This document shows positions 1-6,520 of a stretch of DNA of 15,559 bases, piece by piece. The notes beneath the pieces are model-generated. The model made no database searches and was not told where the DNA came from. It worked only from the letters and a program-made list of their open reading frames with translations. The position numbers were made by a program, and so were the translations under genes. The DNA is taken from NCBI GenBank assembly GCA_039807445.1, contig JBDHRG010000093.1, positions 1 through 15,559 on the forward strand, given 5' to 3'. Origin of the DNA: JBDHRG01 sp039807445. GTDB lineage: Bacteria > Pseudomonadota > Gammaproteobacteria > Competibacterales > Competibacteraceae. The first letter of the stretch is position 1, and every line of letters begins with the position of its first letter.

Positions 1-539
1 CTGGCCAGGTGCTCGCGCACCCCGGCGCGGTCGAGCAGGGCCACGTCCTCACCCATGCCGCGCCGCTGGGCCTCGTCATGGAAGCTGCGCAACGCCTGCA
101 GGTGAGCGGACTTCATCGCCGCGTGCAGGTGGCCGTGCTTGAGGTCGCAGGCGATGGCGTACCTGGCGACCCGCGATTCGATGATTTCCTGGCCACGCCA
201 GCGCAGGCGCCAGATAAAGTCATCCACGTCCGAGCCGAGCGTCTTGCGCATCTGCTTGCGCATGGCTTCGTCGCCGGACAGGCTGCTGGTGACCTGGCCG
301 CCGTTGCGCCCGCTGGCCCCCCAGCCGATCTTGTGGGTTTCGACCAGGGCGACCTTGAGGCCGCGTTCGGCCAGCTCCACGGCGCTGGCCACGCCAGTGA
401 AGCCGCCGCCGATAATGGCGACGTCGACACTGACCTGACCCTGCAGGGCAGGATAATCGGTTTCCTGATTCAGCGTCGCGCTGTAATAGGACGGCGCCCG
501 CTCGGCGGCGGGGATGACGAGTTGGGTTGCGGCGTTCAT
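1..539 (-). CDS. puuB: FAD-dependent oxidoreductase, gamma-glutamylputrescine oxidase-like (partial, N-terminal part)
   Basis: Reading inward from an ATG at 539, the first ~179 residues are open to the window edge; the C-terminal half is missing. Residues about 37-65 form a Rossmann beta-alpha-beta unit (VAIIGGGFTGVASAVELAE, ending in VALVE), the ADP-binding site of DAO-type flavoenzymes. It is followed by a GWGASGRNGGQV segment that is typical of the PuuB/glycine oxidase/DadA group near the flavin. The family oxidises the amine of gamma-glutamylputrescine to the aldehyde using O2. An AAGGA about 9 nt upstream supports the start. The gene lies 103 bp downstream of a puuA-like gene on the same strand, which is the main reason for preferring PuuB over another DAO-family amine oxidase. 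The family assignment is firm; the exact substrate is inferred from context. Confidence 0.82.
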   Translation of the reverse strand, partial: MNAATQLVIPAAERAPSYYSATLNQETDYPALQGQVSVDVAIIGGGFTGVASAVELAERGLKVALVETHKIGWGASGRNGGQVTSSLSGDEAMRKQMRKTLGSDVDDFIWRLRWRGQEIIESRVARYAIACDLKHGHLHAAMKSAHLQALRSFHDEAQRRGMGEDVALLDRAGVREHLA

Positions 540-563
540 TGAGTCTGTTCCTTGTCGGCTCGA

Positions 564-639
564 CGCCCCTTGGCGAGCCTCGCCGTAGGGGGCGCTGTGC
601 GCACCATGAAAAGATCCCGGTGCGCGTGGCGCACCCCTC
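564..639. repeat. REP-like palindromic repeat between puuA and puuB
   Basis: The 103-bp gap between the two polyamine genes is nearly filled by palindromes. CGCCCC (564-569) can pair with GGGGCG (589-594), enclosing GGCG/CGCC. GGTGCGC (619-625) pairs perfectly with GCGCACC (629-635) across a GTG loop, and can alternatively pair with GCGCACC at 599-605. The outer edges, CGTAGGG (584-590) and CCCCTCG (633-639), resemble the CGTAGGG...CCCTACG borders of Pseudomonas extragenic palindromes. In the transcript these structures would follow the puuA stop and precede the puuB ribosome site, so they could uncouple expression of the two genes. The palindrome is seen directly; REP identity is inferred without a genome-wide copy count. 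Confidence 0.5.
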
Positions 640-642
640 GAA

Positions 643-2007
643 TCAGGCCTGGGTCAGATACCAGCGCCAGTCCTGCTCGCCCACCTCACCCATGAATTGA
701 CGGTATTCCGCCTGCTTGACTGCCAAGTACACCTTGAGGAAGTCACGGCCCAGCGCATCGCGCGCCCAGCTCGAACGCTCGAGGGCGGTCAGCGAACTGA
801 GCCAGTCAGTGGGCAGCAGGGTCTTGGCCTGGGCATAGCCGTTGCCTTCCACCGGCGCCCCGGGGTCGAGGCGCTCGCGGATGCCGCGGTGCACAGCCGC
901 GAGGATGGCCGCCGCGGCCAGATAGGGGTTGGCATCCGCACCGCAGATACGGTGCTCGACATGCCGGCTGTTAGCCGGACCGCCCGGCACGCGCAGGCTG
1001 ACGGTGCGGTTATCGACGCCCCAGGTTGGCGCCAGCGGCGCATAGCTGTTGGCCTGGAAGCGGCGGTAGGAGTTGGCGTTGGGGCAGAACAGCAGCAGTG
1101 AATCCAGCAGGCTGGCGAGCATGCCGCCCACCGCTTGGCGCAGCAGGGGGCTGCCGGCCTTGTCTTCGCTGGCGAACAGGTTATTGCCCGTCGCATCGGC
1201 CAGGCTGACGTGCATATGCATGCCGGTGCCGGCGAGGTCGGCGAACGGCTTGGCCATGAAGCAGGCGCGCATGCCGTGGGCATGGGCAATGCCTTTGACC
1301 AGCCGCTTGTAGCGCACCGCCTGATCCATGGCCAACAGCGCGGGGCCATGTTCCAGGGTGATTTCCACCTGGCCGGGGGCGTATTCGGAAATCGCCGTGC
1401 GCGCGGGAATGCCCTGCGCGCGGCAAGCGGCATAGAGATCGCCAAGGAAGGGCTCGATTTGCTCCAGCTCGCGCAGGCCGTAGACCTGCGTCTGCCGCGG
1501 TCGACCGCCATCGGCATCCAGCGCCGGCAGCGGGCGGCCGTTGGCGTCGCTGCGTTCGTCAAGCAGGTAGAACTCCAGCTCGCAGGCCATGACCGGGTGC
1601 AGGCCGTCCGCGGCCAGCGCGTCGATGACGCGGGCCAGCAAGTGGCGCGGATCCGCCACCGTGGCCGGCAAGCCTTCGTGCGGATGCATGCTGACCTGCA
1701 CGGCGGCGGTCGGCACCTTGCGCCAGGGCAGGCGCACCAGGCTGCCGGCGAGCGGATAGGCGCGGCAGTCGATGTCGCCGACATCCCAGACCAGCCCGCT
1801 GTTCTCCACATCCTCGCCGCCCAGGGTCAGGCCGAGGATGGTGCTGGGCAGCGGCCGGCCGCAACGGTAAACGCTGAGCAGCTCATCGCGGTGCAGCAGC
1901 TTGCCGCGCGGTACACCGTTGGCATCGAGGATGAACAGCTCAAATAACTCGATATCGGGGTTGCCGGCCAAAAATTCCTGGGCTTCATGTTCGTTGGCGA
2001 ATTGCAT
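643..2007 (-). CDS. puuA: Glutamine synthetase family protein, gamma-glutamylputrescine synthetase-like
   Basis: This is a 454-residue glutamine-synthetase-fold ligase. The N-terminal beta-grasp region covers about residues 1-110. The catalytic domain shows the metal-ligand strand ACELEFYLLD (141-150), GQVEI (212-216), the GTGMHMHVSL ATP/metal segment (260-269), NRTVSLRVP (333-341) and EHRICGADANPYLA (351-364). Lengths of 440-460 residues and this motif spelling fit the PuuA/SpuI/PauA group, which joins glutamate to putrescine or other amines using ATP, rather than assimilatory GlnA, which is slightly longer and has a regulatory adenylylation loop. It is cytoplasmic and the first step of gamma-glutamylated polyamine catabolism. 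The partner oxidase gene follows on the same strand. The family call is strong; the preferred amine is inferred from the neighbouring oxidase. Confidence 0.88.
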   Translation of the reverse strand: MQFANEHEAQEFLAGNPDIELFELFILDANGVPRGKLLHRDELLSVYRCGRPLPSTILGLTLGGEDVENSGLVWDVGDIDCRAYPLAGSLVRLPWRKVPTAAVQVSMHPHEGLPATVADPRHLLARVIDALAADGLHPVMACELEFYLLDERSDANGRPLPALDADGGRPRQTQVYGLRELEQIEPFLGDLYAACRAQGIPARTAISEYAPGQVEITLEHGPALLAMDQAVRYKRLVKGIAHAHGMRACFMAKPFADLAGTGMHMHVSLADATGNNLFASEDKAGSPLLRQAVGGMLASLLDSLLLFCPNANSYRRFQANSYAPLAPTWGVDNRTVSLRVPGGPANSRHVEHRICGADANPYLAAAAILAAVHRGIRERLDPGAPVEGNGYAQAKTLLPTDWLSSLTALERSSWARDALGRDFLKVYLAVKQAEYRQFMGEVGEQDWRWYLTQA

Positions 2008-2284
2008 GGGAACCTCATCAGCGCCTATGGCGCGTACAATGCCCAGCCCTCGGGCGGGGCGGATAGCCGCGAGAGCGGCGGTGGCGGACTGAACTCAGGC
2101 GGCTGGCGAGGAGGGAGGGCGCGCGTGGCGGCAATGCCACAGCGCCCAGAACGCGAGGATCACGTTCAGTACCGGGTCGAGCTGCACGGCTACGACGCAG
2201 GCACACGACCAGCGGCTGGCGGCGCAAGGGGTAGGACGAAGAGGCGGTCGAGCGGCGAGCATGGGCAGGGCTTTGATTGTGGTT
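2008..2284 (-). other. Long 5' leader of the puuA-like gene, no supported gene
   Basis: Between the predicted transcription start (about 2285) and the puuA ATG lie about 277 nt. A 65-codon minus-strand reading frame (2292 to 2095) exists, but it begins at TTG over the -10 box, has no ribosome site and has mediocre third-position GC. I therefore do not call it a gene. No riboswitch family or strong terminator could be recognised by eye. The leader is long for a simple catabolic gene and may carry regulatory structure. Confidence 0.4.
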
Positions 2285-2348
2285 TCGCGCAACTATAGGC
2301 GATAGTTTTTGCGCAATCAACAATTTTTATGTTTATAGTATGCGCATA
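2285..2348. promoter_or_regulatory. Cluster of TTGCGCAA-like palindromes, candidate operator
   Basis: Three related palindromic octamers or decamers lie here: TCGCGCAA (2285-2292), TTGCGCAA (2309-2316, perfect palindrome) and TATGCGCATA (2339-2348, perfect palindrome). AACTAT (2291-2296) and ATAGTT (2302-2307) form an additional inverted repeat around the -10 box. Centre-to-centre spacings are 24 and 31 bp. Multiple phased AT-flanked sites suit an oligomeric regulator such as the Lrp/AsnC protein encoded 350 bp away, but the binding protein is not shown by sequence. Confidence 0.4.
2292..2320 (-). promoter_or_regulatory. sigma70-type promoter of the puuA-like gene
   Basis: On the minus strand, TTGATT (2320-2315) and TATAGT (2297-2292) are separated by exactly 17 bp, matching the -35 and -10 consensus at four and five of six positions. 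The block is AT-rich against a GC-rich background and points toward puuA. A TTGCGCAA palindrome (2309-2316) overlaps the -35 box, and a related TCGCGCAA (2285-2292) overlaps the -10/start region. This is the arrangement expected of a repressor-controlled promoter. Confidence 0.6.
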
Positions 2349-2440
2349 GTGGGGTTCTCATCGTGGCCGGAAGGCACGCTCTGCTGTCATGGCGCCGCAG
2401 GGGGTTTGCGCCCCCCTGATAATCCACCCCTGGATCTGCT

Positions 2441-2580
2441 AGGTTCTGTTGACGTTTAGCGGGTGGATCATGCATTACCGTCGCGGGTTCTCGCGCTTCG
2501 AGAAGACCGCTCGCAACTATCTCGGCATGCTGCACTTCGTTTCGGCGCTCGTCTGGACGCGGTAAACGTCAACAGAATCT
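2441..2580 (+). mobile_element. IS5-family element remnant, internally deleted, with both terminal inverted repeats
   Basis: AGGTTCTGTTGACGTTT (2441-2457) is matched by the inverted copy AAACGTCAACAGAATCT (2564-2580), 16 of 17 positions identical. The inside is only about 106 bp and encodes the last ~31 residues of a transposase ending directly at the right repeat. The element has therefore kept both ends and the transposase C-terminus but lost the rest. No clear target duplication can be fixed at the edges. It could be mobilised in trans by a full-length copy if one exists in the genome, in the manner of a MITE. Confidence 0.8.
2470..2565 (+). pseudogene. IS5-family transposase C-terminal remnant
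   Basis: A short frame reads MHYRRGFSRFEKTARNYLGM and continues LHFVSALVWTR before a TAA that overlaps the right terminal repeat. The pattern SRFEKxARNYLxM followed by a hydrophobic LhxxxALhW tail is the characteristic C-terminus of IS5-family DDE transposases. The catalytic DDE core is absent, so the piece is non-functional. The reading frame being intact to its natural stop suggests the internal deletion is fairly recent. Confidence 0.72.
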
Positions 2581-2664
2581 GGCCTTCGAGCCGCTTTTAA
2601 CCCAGGGGTTGTCCACCGTTTGCAGAGCGGTGCAACCCTGCGCCAGCCTATGGAAGCATTGAAC

Positions 2665-3132
2665 ATGTCAATTTCGACCCTCGATCCCCTGGACTTCGAA
2701 ATCGTCCGTGAGCTGCAGGAAGACGGCCGCCGCGCTTTTCGCGAAGTCGCGCGCAACCTCTCGGTTCCGGAGGCCACCATCCGCACGCGGGTCAAGCGCC
2801 TGCAAGACCAGGGCATCGTGCAGATCCTTGCGTTCGCCAACCCGTCGAAGCTGGGGCATGTCAAGCTGGCACTGCTGTTCATCGATGTTGCGCCGCAGGA
2901 TCATGATCGGGTGGTCGACACCCTGGGCTGCTGGCCTGAGGTCACTTATCTGTCGACCACCCTGGGCACCGCGGATATCTGCGTACAGGTGCTGTGCCGC
3001 GATGATGAGAGCCTGTGGGCGCTGCAGCAGCGGGTGCGAAGCCTGCCCGGTATCGGCGACGTGAGGACGCTGCAGGAAGTGAAAGTCCACAAGATCCGCT
3101 TCACCATTCCGCGACTCGAGGCGGAACGCTGA
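2665..3132 (+). CDS. Lrp/AsnC family transcriptional regulator
   Basis: A 155-residue protein with the standard two-part Lrp layout. An N-terminal winged helix-turn-helix spans about residues 5-60: LDFEIVRELQEDGRRAFREV, then the recognition helix PEATIRTRVKRLQDQGIV. A C-terminal RAM/AsnC ligand-binding domain spans about 70-150 and includes GTADICVQVLCRDDESL and a closing VHKIRF strand. I prefer ATG 2665 because GGAAG lies 8 nt upstream; ATG 2650 and TTG 2620 are in frame but less well placed. These regulators bind amino acids or amines and act as dimers to octamers on AT-rich phased sites. The gene lies between the puuA promoter and the permease operon, so it may control either or both. The IS5 remnant lies 84 bp upstream and may have displaced or supplied its promoter. 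Confidence 0.88.
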   Translation: MSISTLDPLDFEIVRELQEDGRRAFREVARNLSVPEATIRTRVKRLQDQGIVQILAFANPSKLGHVKLALLFIDVAPQDHDRVVDTLGCWPEVTYLSTTLGTADICVQVLCRDDESLWALQQRVRSLPGIGDVRTLQEVKVHKIRFTIPRLEAER

Positions 3133-3171
3133 TCTTCCGCCTGGAGTTGACCCGCTTTCGTGATGGGATGG

Positions 3172-3192
3172 GAAGCGGGGTAACTCCGCTTC
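3172..3192 (+). terminator. Stem-loop after the Lrp-type gene, weak terminator candidate
   Basis: GAAGCGGGG (3172-3180) pairs with CTCCGCTTC (3184-3192) through nine base pairs, one of them G-U, around a TAA loop, 39 bp after the stop codon. There is no T-run after the stem, so it is not a canonical intrinsic terminator, but the position suits transcript-end formation. Confidence 0.35.
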
Positions 3193-3293
3193 AGACGCCG
3201 AGGTGCAGCATTGAACAGCCTTGGTCGGTGCTCCCCCATCCGTCATGTAGGGTTCGCGACAAATGAAAGGACGGCCGCCGACGCCGGCGGACC

Positions 3294-3470
3294 GCCCTCG
3301 ATGCCGTCGCGGGTGAACAGGCAGGTGCCGTTGCCGTACTCGTGGGCGTCGATCAGGCCCATCGCCTCTTGCAGGGTCGGCACGCGCACCACGCCCAGCA
3401 CCGGGCCGAAGATCCCCTCCCGGTAGATCGTCATCGCGGGCGTCACGCGGTCGAACAGGCAGCCGCCGAG
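3294..3470 (-). pseudogene. mmsA: Methylmalonate-semialdehyde dehydrogenase (CoA-acylating) internal fragment
   Basis: About 59 codons read GGCLFDRVTPAMTIYREGIF, then GPVLGVVRVPTLQEAMGLID and HEYGNGTCLFTRDG. This is the late catalytic-domain segment of MmsA-type aldehyde dehydrogenases: the xLFDxVxPxMxIYxEEIFGPVL block followed by EYGNGTxIFTRDG. In the family this block is preceded by the catalytic cysteine region and followed by the GVNVPIPVPVA C-terminus; neither is present. The fragment continues in frame from the IS110-type fragment upstream and runs into unrelated codons at about 3294. One change is visible in the core: IYREGIFGPVL where EEIFGPVL is usual. It is a non-functional gene relic stranded by rearrangement. 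Confidence 0.78.
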
Positions 3471-3970
3471 ATCGAGCACCTGCCACTGCCGCGCCAGCCG
3501 ATCCAGCAACGCCCGCACCACGGGCGTCAGCGCGTTGTCCGCACCCTCCAGCAGTTCGGGCAGCGCGGTATGCAGCACGCGGATGCCTTTGGGCACGACC
3601 ACGCCGTACTCGAGCAGGAAGCCGCAGATCTGGTTGACCAGCGCCGTGCGGTTCTCGACCAACCCCTGGCGAGCCCGGTGCACGCACCGCAGATTCTGCT
3701 GGTGCACCGTTTTCACCGCAACGAAGCGCATCGTCGGCCGTGTCACCGCTTCGGCGATCGCCTCGGCGTCGTTGAAGTCGTTCTTCTGCGGCTCGGCATA
3801 CGCCTTCACGGCCTGCGCCTCCATCAGCCGTACTCGTGGCCGTAGGTGGCGAAGACTCGCGCGAGAAAGCGGGCCCCAGGGCAGGCTTCCATGCCCACGC
3901 GGCAGGGAGGCTGGTTGACCATGAGCGCCATCAACTGAGCACGGTTGAGGCGCCGACGAGCGGTCGACTG
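3471..3970 (-). pseudogene. IS110-family transposase fragment, 5'-truncated and frameshifted
   Basis: The minus strand reads MVNQPPCRVGMEACPGARFL, then ARVFATYGHE, in one frame (about 3961-3833). It resumes in another frame as VRLMEAQAVKAY, QKNDFNDAEAIAEAVTRPTM, RFVAVKT, RTALVNQICGFLLEYGVVVP and KGIRVLHTALPELLE (to about 3471). These are N-terminal DEDD-domain signatures of IS110/IS1111 transposases, including the KNDxNDAxAIxEA acidic motif. One missing base near 3831-3834 (GAGTACGG where GAGGTACGG would restore the frame) breaks the gene. The start, the first aspartate and the whole C-terminal serine-containing domain are also absent. It cannot encode an active enzyme. Confidence 0.85.
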
Positions 3971-4071
3971 GTGCGCTGCATCGAATCAGACCAAACAAAT
4001 CAATTACTTACACCAATAAGTGCCGAGCTTGGGGGAACGGCCTTGGTGCGGCTTTGCACCGGAACAGATCT

Positions 4072-4141
4072 TTGCGTATTTTTTTGTGCCTTTAATTACG
4101 CAATAAGTATTAATAAAAAGTAAAAATATACACATGCGCAA
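4072..4141 (+). promoter_or_regulatory. AT-rich promoter/operator region of the catabolic operon
   Basis: A sharply AT-rich block precedes the permease gene. TTGCGTA (4072-4078) and TACGCAA (4097-4103) form an inverted repeat, and ATGCGCAA lies at 4134-4141. These resemble the TTGCGCAA sites before puuA, with the same 24-bp centre spacing for the first pair. A possible but weak sigma70 promoter is TTGTGC (4084-4089) with TATTAA (4108-4113), 18 bp apart, lying inside the operator-like repeat. Promoter location is probable; exact boxes are uncertain. Confidence 0.45.
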
Positions 4142-4235
4142 AAAAATGCCTTAAAGTCCGCTCATCGCGACCATCCAACAGAACACAGCACAGGATGGGG
4201 CGATACACATGCACCAGGAGATGAGGACGAGGCAC

Positions 4236-5651
4236 ATGCACCAGGTCAATTCCGGCTCCGAGCCGTCCGCAGCACTCGCAAAGACCATTCGCTGGTGGGA
4301 CGGGGTGGCCATCACCCTCAGCTTGCCCGCGGCCCTGTTCGTCGGCCTCGGCTACTCCATCGGCGCCATCGGCGCCTGGGCCGCCATCGCGCTCTGGGCC
4401 GCCATCGCCGCAGTAGCCGTGCTGCACAACTGGGTCTATTCCGAAATGGGCGCCATGTTCGGCGAGAAGTCCGGCGGCATCGCGCTCTATGCCAACGAGG
4501 CCTGGAGTCAGCGCATCCCCTGTCTCGGCCCGCTGGCGACCTATGCGTACTGGTTCGCCTGGGCGACCGCCCCGGCGATCTGGGGCCTGGCGGTGGCGCA
4601 GATCCTCACCGAGCAGTTCTGGCCGAACGCCAGCTACAGCCTGGACCTGGGGCTGATCCAGCTCGACCTTCCGCAACTGATCGCCCTCGGCGTCGCGCTG
4701 ATTTCCTGGGCGCTGAGCATGGTCGACCTGCGCTTCACCATGGTGATCATCACCGCGGCCGGCGTGCTGCTGATGATCCCGGTGCTGATCTTCGGCAGCA
4801 GCTTCCTGGCCTCCGGCTGGACCACCTCCAGCTTCACCTGGCGCATTGGCGGCGGCGCCGAAGGCCTGCGCACGGTCCTCGCCTGGCTGTTCGTGATGGC
4901 CTGGTCGGCCTACGCCGTGGAAGCCGCTGCTTCCTTCATCCCCGAGTTCCGCGACACCGTGCGGGATACCCGCAAGGCGCTGCGCATTTCCGCGCTGATC
5001 CTGCTGCTGGTGTTCACCCTCACCCCGCTGGGGCTGGCCGGTCTGCTGGGCGAACAGGCCCTGGCCGAGCATCCCTACGGTTTCCTCCAGGTCGGCGTGC
5101 AGGTGCTCTTCGGTGGCGGCGCTGCCCTCATCACCCTGGTGCTGATCGCCGGCATCCTGGTGCTCTCGGTGATGGGCACCGCCGACGCCGCCCGGGCGCT
5201 GTACCAGAGCTCCCTCGACGGCTTGACCATCCGCCAGTTCGGCACCCTCAACGGCGCCGGCGTACCGGCCCGGGCGGTGACCGTGCAGCTGCTGATCAAC
5301 ATCGTCCTGGTGCTCTTCGTCGGCAACGCCCTGGCGGTGATCGTGGCCGGCAACGTCGGCTACGTCCTCGCCCACCTGCTGGCGGTGGCGGGTTTCGTGG
5401 TGCTGCGCAAGGACCGCCCCGACGCCATCCGGCCGATTCGCCTGGGCCGCTCCTGGGTCGGCATCGCCGCGGGCCTGGCCCTGTTCGATGCGCTGATCCT
5501 CGTCGTCGGTACCACCAGCGCCTCCATCACCGGCTATGGCGGCCTCAAGGAAGTCGGCATCGCCGTCGCGGTCCTGGCCATTTCCCAGGTGCTCTACCGT
5601 CTGCGCCGCATCCAGGATCGCGCACGGCCTGCGCCCATCCTGTCGCACTGA
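4236..5651 (+). CDS. APC superfamily amino acid/amine permease
   Basis: About 471 residues and strongly hydrophobic, with roughly a dozen membrane segments. It begins with a polar N-terminus and the first helix WWDGVAITLSLPAALFVGLG, followed by GAIGAWAAIALWAAIAA. A conserved-looking loop SEMGAMFGEKSGGIALYANE matches the APC pattern in which xEhaxxxPxsGGxYxY follows helix 2. The protein would be an inner-membrane secondary transporter, and its place as first gene suggests it imports the substrate of the pathway below. Three in-frame ATGs exist (4209, 4221, 4236). I chose 4236 because GAGGA lies 8 nt upstream; 4209 has only a distant purine stretch. The stop is 29 bp before the next gene, consistent with cotranscription. 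The substrate cannot be read from sequence; an amino acid, polyamine or amine-bearing aromatic is plausible. Confidence 0.85.
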   Translation: MHQVNSGSEPSAALAKTIRWWDGVAITLSLPAALFVGLGYSIGAIGAWAAIALWAAIAAVAVLHNWVYSEMGAMFGEKSGGIALYANEAWSQRIPCLGPLATYAYWFAWATAPAIWGLAVAQILTEQFWPNASYSLDLGLIQLDLPQLIALGVALISWALSMVDLRFTMVIITAAGVLLMIPVLIFGSSFLASGWTTSSFTWRIGGGAEGLRTVLAWLFVMAWSAYAVEAAASFIPEFRDTVRDTRKALRISALILLLVFTLTPLGLAGLLGEQALAEHPYGFLQVGVQVLFGGGAALITLVLIAGILVLSVMGTADAARALYQSSLDGLTIRQFGTLNGAGVPARAVTVQLLINIVLVLFVGNALAVIVAGNVGYVLAHLLAVAGFVVLRKDRPDAIRPIRLGRSWVGIAAGLALFDALILVVGTTSASITGYGGLKEVGIAVAVLAISQVLYRLRRIQDRARPAPILSH

Positions 5652-5680
5652 TTCCAGTCCCTCGAGAAGGAACCGCCCTG

Positions 5681-6520
5681 ATGAGCATTGAAAACAAGGC
5701 CCGCCTGCAGTGGCCGAACAAGAGCCCGGTCGCCGTTTCACTGACCTTCGACGTCGACGCCGAAGCCGGCTATCTCGGCGAAAGCCCGACCTTCACCCGT
5801 CGCCTGACCAGCCTTTCGGAAGGCCGTTTCGGGGTGGTGCGCGGCGTGCCGCGCATCCTCGAACTGCTGCGCCGGCACGAGATCCCGGCCACCTTCTTCG
5901 TGCCGGGGCACACCGCCGAAGAGCATCCGCACCTGGTGGAAATGCTCCTCGAGGAGGGTCACGAGATCGGCCACCACGGCCATATGCACCTGCGCAGCGA
6001 CAGGATTTCCGCCGCCGAGCAGGTGGAGGAAATGCAGCGCGGCCTGGAGGCGCTGGCCAAGGCCGGCGCGCCGAAGCCCGCCGGCTACCGCTCCTCGTCC
6101 TGGGAGCTGACCCCGGAGACCTTCGAGCTGGTGCTGAGCAACGGCTTCACCTACGACTCCAGCTGCATGGGCGACGACCGCCCCTACTACGAGCACTGGA
6201 ACGGCGCCTCGATCCTCGAGCTGCCGGTGCACTGGTCGCTGGATGACTGGCCGATGTTCGGCTGGAACATCGACAACGGCGGCAACTTCACCCACCCGCG
6301 CACCCTGAGCGACACCTGGCTGGCCGAGTACGAGTCCGCGCGCCGCGACGGCCGCCACACCAGCTTCACCATGCACCCGGAAGTGATCGGCCGTGCCGCG
6401 CGCTTCGAGCAGCTGGAGCGCTTCGTCGAGCGCCTGGTGAGCGATGGCGACGTCTGGTTCGCCCGCCTCGATGCCGTGGCCGAACAGGTGGCTCCGCAGC
6501 TGCAGCAGGTGGCCAAATGA
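5681..6520 (+). CDS. Polysaccharide deacetylase (CE4/NodB-fold) family hydrolase, imidase/PuuE-like
   Basis: This 279-residue protein carries the NodB homology fold. TFDVDAE (22-28) supplies the catalytic base and metal aspartate, IPATFFVPG (68-76) is the second motif, and GHEIGHHGHMH (93-103) holds the metal histidines H99 and H103. The usual sugar-binding motif RPPYG is replaced by GYRSSSWE, and TYDSSCMGDDRPYY follows. This spelling and the absence of a signal peptide match the cytosolic branch that includes PuuE allantoinase, HpPgdA and the Pseudomonas cyclic imide hydrolase, not secreted chitin or peptidoglycan deacetylases. A C-N bond hydrolase acting on a ring amide or imide is therefore likelier than a cell-wall enzyme. 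AAGGA lies 9 nt before the start. The stop overlaps the next start by ATGA. Confidence 0.83.
   Translation: MSIENKARLQWPNKSPVAVSLTFDVDAEAGYLGESPTFTRRLTSLSEGRFGVVRGVPRILELLRRHEIPATFFVPGHTAEEHPHLVEMLLEEGHEIGHHGHMHLRSDRISAAEQVEEMQRGLEALAKAGAPKPAGYRSSSWELTPETFELVLSNGFTYDSSCMGDDRPYYEHWNGASILELPVHWSLDDWPMFGWNIDNGGNFTHPRTLSDTWLAEYESARRDGRHTSFTMHPEVIGRAARFEQLERFVERLVSDGDVWFARLDAVAEQVAPQLQQVAK

Noticed and set aside
2095..2292. 65-codon minus-strand frame upstream of the puuA-like gene
   Set aside because: It starts at TTG lying on the predicted -10 box, has no ribosome site and has only moderate third-position GC; no family is recognisable.
2400..2415. GGGGG/CCCCC hairpin as a terminator
   Set aside because: The stem is only five pairs, there is no T-run, and no gene ends nearby.
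4295..5680. Long plus-strand extension in front of the CE4 hydrolase
   Set aside because: The upstream part is Arg/Pro/His-rich out-of-frame translation of the permease; the ATG at 5681 with AAGGA upstream is the real start.
4110..5741. 543-codon minus-strand frame opposite the APC permease
   Set aside because: Low-complexity Gln/Asp/Gly/His-rich translation is the mirror of a GC-rich membrane-protein gene; the plus strand has clear membrane helices and family motifs.
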